This document shows, piece by piece, positions 1-10,636 of a stretch of DNA of 64,000 bases (positions are counted from its first letter, which is position 1; the number at the start of each line of letters is the position of its first letter). A program made the translations under genes and the position numbers. Location: assembly GCA_029204225.1 (NCBI GenBank), contig CM055107.1:11956741-12020740 (forward strand), read 5' to 3'. Below the pieces are notes generated by a model. That model did no database searches, was not told the origin of the DNA, and saw nothing but the letters and a program-made list of their open reading frames with translations. The DNA is from Diphasiastrum complanatum. Lineage: Eukaryota; Streptophyta; Lycopodiopsida; Lycopodiales; Lycopodiaceae.

Positions 1-164
1 TTTTACATATACTTCATGTCTGAAAAGGGAGAATTATATTTCCCTTGGTGAAAGTTCCAAATTAGATGGTAAAAATTACATGGTTTAGAAATTTTAATTC
101 AAGAAAATTTTGGTTATGTTAGATCTATAGGATTTCACAATAGGAGAAGAAAAATCTCCTCCTC

Positions 165-850
165 CTCCTCCTGAAAATGATACATCTGATGAGGAGGATG
201 CAACTTTCAAGAGGAAACTCGTTGATCAAAAACAATCCATGGACTGTCACTAAGTTGCTTGCAGGCAGAAAGATTATAGACTGCAAATGGATCTTTAAGA
301 TCAAATATAAGGCAGATGGTAGCATCGACAAAAGGAAGGCTCAACTGGTGGCTAGGAATTTTCACATATTCCCAATATTGACTACTTCGAACATTCAGCC
401 CAGTAGTCAAGCACTCCTCTATCAGATTACTGCTATCATTTGTTGTTGCAGCCAACCTTGAGGTACATCATTTAGATGTACAAATAGCATCCCTCAATGG
501 AGTTATGGCCTGAAACAATCTTCGAAAGCGTGGTTTCATAGAATCAACTCATTCCTTATCGAAAAAGGATTCGAACCAAGCTCTACAGACTGCAAGCTCT
601 ACAGACTGCAATGTCTATCAAGAATGGATGACTACCTACTTTTCCGACGTTTCACTAAGAGTAAGGCTGATCCCAACCTTTATATAATAAAGAGGGCGAA
701 ATCCTTATTAACACTCTATATTGATGATATGATAATCACAGGAAGTAATCCTAAGCAAATCGTCAAAGTTAAGAAGACTTTATCTCAAGAATATTATAGA
801 TCATCTCGACCACCTCAAGTGTGTCATTATAATTTGATTATAAACAATTT
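165..850 (+). pseudogene. Ty1/Copia reverse transcriptase remnant
   Basis: This is a decayed piece of a Copia pol gene. The 177-355 stretch reads as the start of the Copia RT domain (NNPWTVTKL, then DCKWIFKIKYKADG and KRKAQLVARNF). Around 500-600 another frame gives SYGLKQSSKAWFHRINSFL, and 624-800 gives TKSKADPNLYIIK and the catalytic region LYIDDMIITG, where the usual Y[VI]DD box is present. The order matches Copia RT, but the pieces fall in different frames and most of the middle is lost. No gag, integrase, RNase H or LTR was seen here; the element may extend left of the window. It is a dead retrotransposon fragment, not a gene. The family call is secure; the limits are approximate. Confidence 0.8.
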
Positions 851-859
851 TTGAATCCA

Positions 860-2035
860 GTTTGTGGTATGATTTGCATGCATTTGAGTTGTATTGTATT
901 TAATCAAATTACAAATTATGCTTTATTGATAGTGGCTCGTAAATGTACAGGTTCCAGGGGCCCAAGCAGACGCCCATACATGGACTTGATCCCTCTAGGG
1001 CTCCAGCCCAGCTAGTGTTTCCACCCAGCTCAGAATCAACCTTTTCAAAGGATGAATCAACATGAATCGTGGTTCTGAACCGGGTCCCTTCCAAAAGAAT
1101 AGGCAACTTTTGTTTTTTTGGCATTTTTTAGATATAATACTAATAAATATAAAATTTAATATGTATAATGTGTCTAAAATCTTATAGATGTTAGATTTGC
1201 TATTGCAAACATATATTTCAAACATGCATCCACTGTACCCACAACATCCATCAAGGCCACCACTAGAACCGGCCACCCAACAAGGGTAGGGGCAAGGGCA
1301 GAGGCAGGGGTAGGAGCAGATCTAGATCACAGCCAGTTGCGCACTTTGACAACACCATATCCAAGGGCTCCATACGCCTATCCGACGATGAGCCCTCGAC
1401 ATCCAATAGGTCTAGCTATAGCCCTGAGCATGTCGAGGACATTGCCTGAGGCTCAGATGACATTGTTGTATTGGCCGATGGCCTTTTATTTGACACTAAC
1501 AAAGATGTTTTGCATTTCTATCTACAACATTTGTTGAGATACAATTTTTTCTTCCTTTATCTGAAATCATTCTTCCATTATCTAAATACATCATACCATA
1601 GGTCCAGTAGTTTCATAAAAAGGTCACGTAAATAGTTTATATTAGACATGATATTGTTTCTAAGGTTTACCTTATGACATCACTGACTTCTCAATATAAA
1701 TTTGTGAAATTGGATATATTCTATTTTCGCAAATAGATATATATTAGACATGATATTATTTCAAAAATGTACAAATCAAGGTGTTGGATTCTATGACCTC
1801 TTATTTCATGTTGTTTGATGTTGATACAGTTTGCTTATAACTTTTTCGTTTTGGAGCATTTTGGGATACATCATTTTGGTTGAAAATGACAATGTTTTAT
1901 AAGCTTTCTTTATGTTTTGTATCCCTAAATTATCTTGGGCATAATAAAGCATGGTCTACATGATATTATGTACCACCTTGTCCTGAGAAAATTGTGGTTG
2001 TTCTAATATGCCTATGACTTATGAAGGTCCAAGAG
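860..2035. other. Intergenic stretch with one low-complexity coding-like relic
   Basis: Mostly AT-rich DNA without a recognisable gene. Plus-strand 1264-1530 can be read as a GRGKGRGRGRSRSRS run followed by an acidic/Ser segment and one in-frame stop; this might be a remnant of a host or TE protein, but I do not recognise it. The interval 930-1100 is GC-richer and looks like a piece of an older repeat. Open frames here are short and overlap on both strands. Confidence 0.4.
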
Positions 2036-2335
2036 GCTGTTCCTAAATATCTAATCATGTTCCCATTCCTAACAAATCCCGAGTTCATGCGTAAAAAAAG
2101 GTTTAGGGCTCCTATTAAAACCTAAGTTCCTAAGTCCATGGGTGAAAATAAAAGGGCTTCTATTCATGTTGAACCTAAGTTCCTAGGACTTCCTGTTCCT
2201 ATTCCTAAGTTCATGTTCTTGTTCCTTGTCCTAAGTTCCTAGGGCATCATGTTCCTATTCCTTCCTATTCTTGTTCCCAAGCCTAAGTTCCATTCCTGTT
2301 CCTGTTCTTGTTCTTGTTCCCAAACAACTTGCAAA
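2036..2335. repeat. Degenerate TTCCTAAGTTC tandem repeat
   Basis: About 300 bp built from variants of the words TTCCTAAGTTC, TTCCTATTCC and TTCTTGTTCC in tandem, all in the same orientation. The unit length is irregular. A related palindromic piece (TTCCTACGGTACCTTAGGAA) follows at about 2435. It looks like an old minisatellite; no coding potential is evident. Confidence 0.7.
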
Positions 2336-2634
2336 CATGAACATCAAAATCTAATCATTTTTTTGAACGAATTTACCCAAAAGAAAGTTATTTTCAAATA
2401 ATAGGTTTCTTTTTTTTGCTTTTTTTTAGAAACTGTTCCTACGGTACCTTAGGAACGGTACAGATCCATTCCTAGGAAATGATTCGGTACAGTTCTTGAG
2501 AACTATGAGGTGAAGTATTTGAACTTGCTAAAAAAACATTTGAAAATAGAATTTGCAAGTTTGACTCAAAGCACTCATTCAATGATATTATCAGAAGACT
2601 ACATTAATGTGATACAATATTATGGTATATGTAC

Positions 2635-2850
2635 CTGAGCTCTAACACTGAGCTCTTCTACAAGAATTTCTGACACAAATATTCTAGGCAATGGGCCATC
2701 AACTCCGTTTCCTGCAACATCAAGAAATTGCTCAGGTGGGGAGTACCAGAAGGCTCTCAACTTCTTTCCAGGAAAAAAGAGTTGTTCTCGCTTTCTGTAT
2801 CCAAAATCCATGAAGAAATCAGCTATAGAATCAATCCCGCATCCATCTAC
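2635..2850 (-). CDS. Exon of FLO7-like DUF1338 protein (2-oxoadipate dioxygenase/decarboxylase family)
   Basis: This 216-bp exon encodes 72 residues beginning VDGCGIDSIADFFMDFGY and including KREQLFFPGKKLRAFWYSPP and GPLPRIFVSEILVEEL. These blocks are what I recognise as the plant DUF1338 family, which includes rice FLO7 and is related to bacterial 2-oxoadipate dioxygenase/decarboxylase (a non-haem metal enzyme of lysine breakdown). The exon is bounded by an acceptor (CAACAG before GTAGATGG, minus strand) and a donor (CTCAG before GTACATA). It joins in frame, phase 0, to the exon at 3088-3237 across a 237-bp intron, restoring the contiguous family motif FRTFG-VDGCGIDS. No stop or frameshift was seen. 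Later exons are not visible in 860-2600, so they lie left of the window, in an unrecognised form, or are lost. Confidence 0.8.
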
Positions 2851-3087
2851 CTGTTGCAGTATGTCAGCAATAGAAACTAACGTGAGGAAAGCAAATGGCC
2901 TCCTTGCTGTGATTGGAGACAAGCTTCTTGCATCTATGCATTATTTCAATCAAAAATCGACTATAACATTGTAATGGCTATCACAAGTTTGACAAGCGAA
3001 AAAAGAAAGCGAGTAGCAAGGTTTTTGTGAGTTAGATTTTATATTATCAATATGTACAAGGTACTTGAAATTTCAAAGCGTGCGTAC

Positions 3088-3237
3088 CCCAAATGTGCGA
3101 AATGCAACATGGTCGTAAGTGACAGGGCTCCCATCATGAGCACTTATGAGATTCAAAGCAGCCACAACTAAAGAATTTTTTTCAAGGTAAGGCTTAACCC
3201 AAGCTCCTAAAGTTTTCCTTAGAAGGACCCATTGTCT
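3088..3237 (-). CDS. Exon of FLO7-like DUF1338 protein, metal-site region
   Basis: This 150-bp exon (50 codons, phase 0 at both ends) encodes RQWVLLRKTLGAWVKPYL, then LNLISAHDGSPVTYDHVAFR and TFG. The YDHVAFRTFG motif carries the His that is a metal ligand in DUF1338 enzymes. The minus-strand acceptor is TTTTTGTGCAG and the donor is GTACGC. It splices in frame to 2635-2850. Together they give about 122 residues of the catalytic domain without a defect, in a window where almost all other frames are broken, which suggests recent or present selection. A whole family member is several hundred residues, so this is partial; the N-terminal exon may be the candidate at 6560-6865. A captured gene fragment is the alternative. 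Confidence 0.8.
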
Positions 3238-4690
3238 CTGCACAAAAATTGACACAAGCTTAAGGCACTACATTTATAAAATGAGTAGATGATCATCATA
3301 GCTTACATTGAATAGTTCAAAGACAACGAAAGAGAACCAACTGTAAAATAATGTTAGCAAGTGATGACCGCCAAGGGCAAAATCTAATTTTCTTTTAAAT
3401 ACCATGTCACAGACACTTTTTCTACATCGGCCAATCTACAAAAGATTAATGATGAAGAGACTTGGTGTAAAGAAATTGTAATGTCTATTCAAAATTAAGT
3501 CCGGAGCACGTAAGTAGACCTCCCAGTGAGGGGGAGCTCAATCTATTGTGCTCCATCTATTGCAATTTGCAGCTAAGCCCAAACAACTATAGCTAACACT
3601 ATGTAAAGTAGACCATAACATATTACACACAAGACAAGATAGTGGTTAAAGGCGATTGAACGTTGAAAGCGACTAAAGTTCAACAAAAATGATGGATATC
3701 CCACAATTTAATGCATGACAAGTCTATTTATACATCCTATTTTATAATTGAAAAAATGACTAGCTTAACAAAGAATAATCACCAGATTGCAAGATTGAAA
3801 ACTTGAATTTTGGTCATCACACAACACAATGTGAAAGGAGATTGGAGATACTTAGATTGTCTCAAGGTAGTGCAAGTTTTCAATTGCTTCCATGCCTATT
3901 CTAGGTGGCTTCGATTATTCAAACAACTACCTCATTGCATAGTTGCGCGAACGTAAACTTTAGTTTCTTTTTGCAATTTTTGTTTGTAAAAAAACGCATC
4001 GATTCTTTGTTTTTTTTACAGCGATTCGTGAATCGTCCATGCAACTATGCCTCATTTTGAGATAATAAGTTTCAAAGTAAACCTCCAAATTTTATAAAAC
4101 ACCAACTACGAACTAGTTCAAGTTAGATGTTACAAAAGTTCAAGCTCCTAGGAACTTGATACAAGGGATGATTAATATAATACTTCAACTTTAGGCTGTT
4201 CCTAACTTGAAACGTTGGAAACTATCACATGGAAGTGAGGTCAAAGAAAAGGGGATGCACTGTTTGGAAAAGAAACAAAAAGGGGAAGAGTGGATGCCAA
4301 CGATCAAGGGGTCAAGATATAAAAGCTTGATGGAATCCTAATCGACCATCAAGAGCAGGCCCAATTGGCTATGGAAAAGACACATTGTGGCGTACATTTG
4401 CAACAAATGCCTAGTGTTATGAAGCCGGCTTGGAAGTCTTCAAAATGCTCCCAAAAGACTAGATGACACTCCCCAAAGTCCCAGAGCGAGTCCCATCTCC
4501 TACCCCTTGCTAGCTCTCATCTTGGCTATTCACATGTGCACTACCATCCACCTTCTCCTAGGTAGATAGAATGAATGGTCACTAAGATCTCCTCCCCTTC
4601 TATACTAACAAGGTAGGAGTCTCACATATCTCTGATCACGAGAAGTGGCATACATGTGGTCCATGAGTCACTAGTCAAGTCAACAAGCCC
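3238..4690. other. Non-coding stretch, probable intron or intergenic DNA
   Basis: I see no recognisable protein or RNA gene. If the 6560-6865 exon and the 3088-3237 exon belong to one gene, this would be part of its large intron. Around 3990-4035 there are short inverted copies of a GATTCG-containing word. Confidence 0.4.
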
Positions 4691-4699
4691 CAATTCAAC

Positions 4700-5045
4700 G
4701 TTCGGTTTCAAGTAAGGTGTGGGACCCAAGGGGTTGGGTCCAAAACGTTCTCCCCCCATAAAAGACTTTTCTTCGAAGGAAGGAAATATGGGAATCTAAC
4801 CCTAATGTCTTGCTCCTTTTCCCAAGTGTCATCATCGTCAAAACTGCCTTTCCAACAAACCAAGTACTCAGTCACCTCCCAGTTTCTGCGTCCACATTAA
4901 CGTATGTCAACCATGGCTTGTGGCCCCAAAGGTACAAAGGTTGACAGATCCTCTAATTGAACAAGCTCATCTTCCTGAATCAAACCATCCTTCCCACCAA
5001 GTCATTTCTTTAAACAGCTAACATGAAAAATTGGGTGAGCTCCCT
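4700..5045 (-). pseudogene. Ty3/Gypsy chromovirus integrase tail and chromodomain
   Basis: On the minus strand this reads HPIFHVSCLKK, the conserved HPVFHVS-x-LK block at the end of the Gypsy integrase, then LGGKDGLIQEDELVQLEDL, and after one stop NWEVTEYLVCWKGSFDDDDT followed by WEKEQDI. The last part is a classic chromodomain (E-V-x-Y-L-V-x-W-K-G with D-x-T-W-E), the targeting domain of chromoviruses. At least two in-frame stops are present, both explainable by single transitions (TGG to TGA after LKK, and TAA before CGRRNW). The fragment ends where the plus-strand LTR at 5085 starts. No reverse transcriptase or gag of this element is visible, so it is a truncated remnant. Confidence 0.85.
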
Positions 5046-5084
5046 GAATCAAAAGAAGCCTAGGAAGCACTTGGTATGAGGGGA

Positions 5085-5561
5085 TGTGGCAAATCGCACC
5101 CTAACTATAGGGGGATGTGGGTTGCGACTCAGGGTGAGCTCCAACCAAGTCTCAACTCCCCTTGCTGGAATGTTGTCCTGGCACTAGCCTTGGCATGCCA
5201 ACGCCCCGGAGACTAGGATCGGTCACACACTTGAAATTTAACCTTCTCAAATTAACTCCGATTACCTTCTGGGTTTCAATCTTCGGTAAAAGCGCCAGTT
5301 GTAAGGCCATTTCAAATCTTTTTGATTTGGTGTCCCCGGACGCTAGCGGTACGCTGTTAGGATCATTCGGTCCAAAAACTGGTTGTCTTCATATCTATCG
5401 CAACTTGCGGTTCTGAGTGTTCCTTGTGTGAATGTGAACTGGGTTAAGCTCTTGGGGAACGAGCTCTAGTTGGCTGCTGTCAAGTGAGGTCGGACGACAA
5501 GTGTTGAAAGCCGAGACGCTAAGTCGTGGTTCCCGACTCCCTTTGGGATGCCTGCGCTACA
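5085..5561 (+). mobile_element. LTR of a plus-strand LTR retroelement
   Basis: The segment starts TGTGGC and ends GCGCTACA, so it has TG...CA ends, and is followed two bases later by the primer binding site TGGTATCAGAGCC. That placement defines it as a 5' LTR of about 477 bp. No second full LTR was found to the right; a sequence like the LTR end of the related copy (GCTCAAGTCC...TTTGAGG) reappears at 6108-6155. The left edge is inferred from the TG and the end of the chromodomain fragment. Confidence 0.6.
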
Positions 5562-5563
5562 CG

Positions 5564-5576
5564 TGGTATCAGAGCC
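5564..5576 (+). other. Primer binding site, initiator tRNA-Met
   Basis: TGGTATCAGAGCC is the standard plant PBS complementary to the 3' end of initiator methionine tRNA. It lies two bases after the LTR end and starts the leader at 5577. Confidence 0.85.
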
Positions 5577-6155
5577 AACTAGCCCGTCAACTATGCAAGT
5601 ATTACGGGAATGGCCACTTTTTGGGACTCATCAAGACAATTGTTCTGCAAGGTGTTGCCTAAGGTGTAAGCACGGGTGCATCCACGGTCGATGTGGTCGG
5701 CAGAACAGGGGTTTCTCGATGTGACAAGGTGCTGCCCTCGAGGAGAAAGCATGGTCAGTTCTCGCGGTTTCGGGCCTAGCATTGTATGCACGTAAGATAG
5801 ATGAGGCAACGTGCTACCTAGGTAGGTGAAAGCACGGTCTATGCCTTGTGGGATGTGGGGTGACATATTTGAACTGTACGGATTAACCATTGATACAAAG
5901 ATGTTGCTCGAATTTGAGTGCCAAGCATGGGTGGTTAGCTGTCGGTGCGGGATTGTTGCCGATCGTTCAGCTAGAAGGGTTGTCAACCAAATTTGGTGGG
6001 GTGTGATTGAGGCAATGTGTTGCTTGACGGTGAAAGCACAAATGGGTGGATGGATATTTTTTGTGAGCTAATTATGTGATAGATTTGTGTGGGCACGGCT
6101 AGGTAAGGGAAAACTGCTCAAGTCCTAGTGCCCTTTGAGGCATCTGCGCTAGTAG
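5577..6155 (+). repeat. Retroelement leader with four internal repeats; inverted copy at 45590-46106
   Basis: This non-coding leader directly follows the PBS. It contains four copies of a motif of the form GGCAA-GTGCTGCCT-xx-GGTGAAAGCACGG at about 5647, 5724, 5804 and 6010. The whole leader including the PBS is matched by an inverted copy near 45.6-46.1 kb with the same four motifs in the same order. In the left copy, 6108-6155 repeats the LTR-end sequence of the right copy, as if a downstream LTR end had been joined to the leader. Open frames inside it are not conserved between the copies, so I do not call a gene. Role is unknown; packaging or dimerisation signals occupy this position in retroelements. 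Confidence 0.7.
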
Positions 6156-6559
6156 TGGGAAGGGCATCCTCTTGAAGAAGCCAGGTGAGACCCCAATAAG
6201 ATCTTTCATCACACTCCAATGTGGCCCTTGCTGTGCTATTCAGTTACAAAAGTCCAGAAATGTCAACATTGAGGATAATGGTTTTTTTTTGGCATGGAAA
6301 GCTATAGAACTTAACCTGGGTGGTTTAGTCACCAATGCTCACATTACAATCCTTTCTAATTATTTGGTTCATTCTAATGTGCACAGTCATAATTCATCTC
6401 AACTTAAGTGATCTGACCTTTCACAGAATACTTTGGGCTTTATATATGTGTTTGTGAGACTGGAATATATCTAAATTCACAAATTCAATTTAAAAGGTAG
6501 TGGTATGTTACATAAAGCTTAGGAAAAGCATACATGCAACTAAAAATGTTAACGAACAG
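6156..6559. other. Non-coding stretch
   Basis: No recognisable gene, RNA or repeat. Short open frames at 6172-6411 have no family resemblance that I can see. Confidence 0.35.
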
Positions 6560-6865
6560 TCACAGATGATCAAATAATTTACAGAATCCTTCAATCTTCT
6601 TAATATTCTGACAGGCAACTGTAAGAACCTGGTCAGTTCCAGCAATCGATTCATGCGAAGCCGACGCCACAATTCCTGTTTTCCTAGTTTGCGTCGACAT
6701 GGTGAATTGTAAGCAGCTCGCAAATTTGTAGCCCCGCCAAAAACCCGATCCAAATTCAGGAACGATTGAAATGGAGGCTCCCTTCTTGACTATGGTCAGA
6801 TCACCAGCGCACCAGCTCAGGCGCCCCACGCCAGCAGCAGCACAAGGAAGACAAAGCGGCACCAT
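6560..6865 (-). CDS. Candidate first exon of the FLO7-like gene
   Basis: An open minus-strand frame starts MVPLCLPCAAAGVGRLSW and continues through STQTRKTGIVASASHESIAG to about residue 90. The Ala/Ser/Gly-rich, basic N-terminus without acids in the first 20 residues would suit a plastid transit peptide, and family members in plants are plastid proteins. A minus-strand candidate donor (CCAG before GTTCTTAC, near 6630) lies within it. Just upstream, to the right, are a CAG trinucleotide run and an AT-rich TATATTTAT box near 6938-6950, fitting a promoter. The next exon downstream would be 3237-3088, which makes an intron of about 3.3 kb filled by TE debris. The link is position and composition only; this may instead be a chance ORF or another gene. 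Confidence 0.35.
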   Translation of the reverse strand: MVPLCLPCAAAGVGRLSWCAGDLTIVKKGASISIVPEFGSGFWRGYKFASCLQFTMSTQTRKTGIVASASHESIAGTDQVLTVACQNIKKIEGFCKLFDHL

Positions 6866-6883
6866 TGGCGATGGCGAAAATCA

Positions 6884-6906
6884 AGCAGCAGCAGCAGCAG
6901 GCAGAG
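6884..6906. repeat. CAG trinucleotide repeat
   Basis: A short (AGC)n run followed by GCAGAGCAGAGCAG. On the plus strand it would code Ala or Gln runs, on the minus strand Cys; no gene on either strand is convincing here. It lies just upstream of the candidate minus-strand exon and may be in its 5' UTR. Confidence 0.7.
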
Positions 6907-7000
6907 CAGAGCAGAAGCTCCCCGATCGATCCGATAAATATAATATTATATTTGGTCACAGTTTCTAGATGAGCACGACACGTCAGGTCGCTGTCTCTTG

Positions 7001-7320
7001 TGTTAGGGCATGGCATGTGAGAGCACTTTGGGCCTGGCCCAATTTCATGACCTTCAAATGTATTATTCTCCACTTGGAGTTCCTCTCTCTACTCAATGGC
7101 AAGTGTTTTGCCTATTATATCCCATAAGCAAAAATAAGTTCTCTCAGCCTACCCTATTAGAGAGCATGCTTTTGTTCCGTGTACTTATCTCACAATGTCA
7201 AATTGTATGGGCGCGTTGCTTTGCCCTACATATCACCAATATGGCACACGTACGTATGTATATATATATATATATAAAGCTCTTTTCTCTCAATACAAAT
7301 CTGTTTTTGTGGCTGTGACG
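7001..7320 (+). mobile_element. LTR-like sequence upstream of Copia A
   Basis: It begins TGTTAGGGCATGG, a common kind of Copia LTR start, and contains a (TA)n TATA-box-like tract at 7259-7278 followed by CTCTTTTCTCTC. It lies about 600 bp before Copia A's gag. I could not find a matching 3' copy after 10636, nor a good PBS after it, so it is only a candidate 5' LTR. Confidence 0.25.
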
Positions 7321-7509
7321 AGCTAGACAAGGGTGCCCTAGTAAGGAGAATCAGCCTGTAAGAAGCCGTGGGCGGCCGTGGAGCATTGGAAGTGAAAGGG
7401 TGATCAGTAGGGCGGCCATCGCTGAAAATCAGCATGAAGAAGATCAGAGATGGCGTGAGGGAGGTCACGGGACTGGATGCGCGGTGCATTGCAACTTCAT
7501 TAAAAATCT

Positions 7510-7875
7510 TCAAACTGAAATAATTGTTGGGTCCCAAGTTTGTGAAAGGTGAAGTTTCTTCACACTGAAGAAACAGTTCAAAAACCCAAATTGCCCAAAT
7601 GAAAGGCTATAGCCTCCAAACAAAGGGCACCCTGACTGTACCTGCAAGTACGATACACCAAAATAGAGTGATTGCCGCGGAGAAAGTGTTCGGAGCGCAC
7701 TAGAAGTGATTTCACCATTCCACTGGGCAGGTAGCTGGGAGTTGGTGATGAGAAGCATTTCGGAAAGCGACGCCAGTTTGGCTTTCAATTTGGCGAAAGA
7801 GCGGCGAGTGGCCTGGTAAGCCAAAAATTGCAGGTCATTATTATTGATTTCTGACATCACGGTTGGCTTCGACAT
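7510..7875 (-). CDS. Unrecognised minus-strand ORF next to Copia A
   Basis: An open frame of 121 codons starts MSKPTVMSEINNNDLQFL and contains a helix-like basic segment (ATRRSFAKLKAKLASLSEML). I do not recognise a family. The first ~65 residues look like protein and the rest looks like translated non-coding DNA, so a first exon with a donor after about residue 65 is possible. It overlaps the very start of the plus-strand open frame of Copia A. A chance ORF is equally possible. Confidence 0.2.
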   Translation of the reverse strand: MSKPTVMSEINNNDLQFLAYQATRRSFAKLKAKLASLSEMLLITNSQLPAQWNGEITSSALRTLSPRQSLYFGVSYLQVQSGCPLFGGYSLSFGQFGFLNCFFSVKKLHLSQTWDPTIISV

Positions 7876-7916
7876 ACACTTTATGGCCTACAGGTGGAGT
7901 TTCAAGCAGTTTGGAG

Positions 7917-9600
7917 ATGACAAACATCAATGAGGCAATTTTGGGCGATGCAAGCAAACTTGATGGGGCTTCTAACTACAACATCTGGAAATTCAAAATG
8001 AAGGGCATTTTGATGGAGAAAGAGTTATGGAAGATTGTGGCAGGTATTGAAATCCGACCAAATACCACTCCAGGTGATATGAGGGCCTTTGATAAAAAGG
8101 CGCAGAGAGCATTGTCCTTAATCAATCTTTCAGTGAAAGACCATGTAATCACTCATATTAGTGATGCCACGACGGCTAGGGGAGCTTGGGAAGCTCTTAG
8201 AATGCAATTTCAAACTTGCAATCCAGCTTGGGCCATGTTCTTGAAGTCGAGATTGAACGCAGCAAGGATGGAAGAAAGTGAGGGACACAAGAATAAAGGA
8301 GCTAAGAGATCAACTTGTGGAAATTGGAGAACCAATTAGGGACGTTGAATTGGTACATACCACAATGAGTGGTGTCTTGGAAAGGCTACAGATGTTTGTG
8401 AGCGGCATTGCTTCGAGGGAGAGATTGCCTACTTTTGAAGACTTCCACGAAATTATGTTGCAGAAGAGCAGCGTCGTGAAGTGGTGAAGTCAAGGCAAAC
8501 CCCACAGAAGGATCAAGCCTTGTTTGCTAAAGGCAAGCAGAAAGGATGGAAAAGGATTCCTAAGAAATCCAAGGATGATGATGACGAGGGAGAGTCATCA
8601 TCAAAAGGAAAAAAGAAGAAGAAAGGCAAATGTTACTATTGCCACAAACCGGGTCATTGGGCATGCGAGTGTTACAAGAAGAAAGCAAACATAAAGGCGA
8701 GAAAAATAACTCAACAAGGCAACATTGTCAAAGATGATGGAGAAGATAACGAGACAAGTGTCTTCTCATCGACATTGGCATCCCAAGTTGATGATGGTGC
8801 CAGATGGTTCATAGATTCAGGCGCCACAAGGCATATGACCAAGAAACGTGATTGGTTTGAAAAATTCTCACCAATCCATGATGGGGATAAGGTCACTCAA
8901 GCCAATGGAGAGGAATGCCAAATACAGGGTGTGGGCAATGTACCTGTGCAATTTTCTGATGGTAAAATCAAGAACATCCCTAATGTGCTTTATGTTCCTG
9001 GACTCAAAAAGAGTTTGCTTTTTGTTGGTGTAATGGCAAATCAACATCTTAAGGTTGAATTTGTCAAGGATGGATGCCTTATGAATGAACCACAACCATA
9101 AAGTGGTGGCGAAGGGTTATAGAGATAGTAACTATGGCCTTTATAAATTGAATGCTGCAAAACCAGGAGAATATGGTTTGGCTATTTCAACAACATCTCA
9201 ATCTAAGTTTTGGCACAGAAGACTTGGTCATTTGAACTATGGGAGCTTGAGATTGATGGCAAAGCTGAAGATGGTAATAGGGTTACCGGCATTGCAAGAT
9301 GATCATCATGCGATATGTGAGGGATGCGTCATGGGAAAGCATCACAAGGAGACATTCAAGAAAGGTGGAGCTGCAAGAGCTAAGAAACTGCTGGAACTTA
9401 TTCACAGCGACCTGTGCCGCCCAATGAAGACCATGTCGTTGGGGAAAGCATAATATTTTATGACTTTCATAGATGATTACTCTAGGAGGACATGGATTTA
9501 TTTCTTGAAGAAGAAATCTGATGCTTTTACTCGCTTCAAGGAGTTCAAGACTTTGGTAGAGAGCCAACTGGAAAGATCAAGCCCTGAAATCCTTAGGATT
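7917..9600 (+). pseudogene. Copia element A: gag, protease and integrase N-terminal part
   Basis: The gag begins MTNINEAILGDASKLDG with the Copia UBN2-type words NYNIWKFKMKG and AWEALRMQFQT. Then follow a Lys-rich linker, a CCHC zinc knuckle CYYCHKPGHWACEC at about 8631-8672, the aspartic protease active site WFIDSGATRHMT at about 8806, the GAG-pre-integrase block FWHRRLGHLNYGSL...CEGCVMGKH at 9210-9340, and the integrase start LIHSDLC and FIDDYSRRTWIYF near 9400-9500. Frameshifts occur near 8290, 8485 and 9090, and one stop near 9453. At about 9600 the integrase breaks off inside its catalytic core and joins directly to reverse transcriptase, so the rest of integrase and the first half of RT are deleted. 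The element is inactive. Confidence 0.9.
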
Positions 9601-9629
9601 CAAACCACTAATAGCTTATTCCAATGTTT

Positions 9630-10636
9630 ATGTAAGAATTACAGATGGGAAGATCATCGTTGTAGCTATATATGTGGACGACACTCTGATGCTCTGCAAA
9701 AGTGAAGAGCTTATTGTTGAGGTGAAGTATGACATTTTGAAACAGTTTGAGATTGTAGACCTAGGAGAAGCCAGATGTTATCTTGGCTTACAGATTGACA
9801 GAGACTATGAGGAAGGGAAATTGTACCTTCATCAGTCCAAATATACCCAAAAGATCTTAGAAGATTTCGGGATGATGAATTACAAAGGAGCAAATACTCC
9901 AATGCTTGCAGGAACAATCCTGACAAATGAAGATTGCTCGAAGACTGAAGAGGAAAGAGAATTGATGCAGCATACACCCCATACAGGAAGCTAATTGGAT
10001 CACTAATGTATCTTGCAAATAACACATGTCCTGACATTGCTTATGTCGTGTTCAGGATGAGCCAATTCATAACTGACTCATTGGAAGATTGCAAAACGAA
10101 TCTTGCAATACCTTCAATTAACAAAGGATTTTGGATTATGTTATTCTCGTGATATAGGGTTCCAGATGCTTTCATACAGTGATGCTAGATGGTCATCTCT
10201 CAAGGATGACTGCAAAAGTGTCTCATGAGGATGTACCATCGCATCAAGAGCAGCAATTCTCTGGGTCAGCAAGAAGCAAACCATTGTGGCTCAGTCATTC
10301 TGCGAAGCAGAGTACGTAGCAGCAGCAAAGATGGCCAATGAAATCATTTGGCTCAAACAGTTCCTTGACGAACTAGGCGAAATGAGAAACGAACCTCTGA
10401 TTTCACAGATGGACAATACATCCACAATACATCTGACAAAGAATCCTGTGTTTCACTCAAGGACGAAACACATCGCAATCAAGTACCACTTGATAAGGGA
10501 TCTGATTGGGAAGAAGATGTTGCGGACTACTTTCATTGGAATGAAGGAGATGGTTGCTAACATTTTCACAAAGGCCTTAGACAAAGGTCTGTTTGAGAAA
10601 CAGAGGAGCAATTTTGGAGTCATCAAGCTATCATGA
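9630..10636 (+). pseudogene. Copia element A: reverse transcriptase end and RNase H
   Basis: After the internal deletion the frame resumes at the RT catalytic box (IYVDDTLMLCKSEELI, YVDD intact) and continues through LGEARCYLGLQIDRDYEEG and LHQSKYTQKILEDFGM, the Copia RT tail. A frameshift and stops follow at 9990-10280. RNase H is clear at 10286-10635: SFCEAEYVAAAKMANEIIWL, MDNTSTIHLTKNPVFHSRTK HI-type words and the terminal IFTKALDKGLFEKQR. The stop TGA at 10634 is where Copia polyproteins normally end. No 3' LTR could be matched downstream. Confidence 0.9.

Noticed and set aside
909-1276. Two overlapping minus-strand ORFs
   Set aside because: No family features; frames overlap each other and the sequence looks like repeat DNA.
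5826-6071. ORF in the leader after the PBS at 5564
   Set aside because: Not kept open in the inverted copy at 45.6-46.1 kb.
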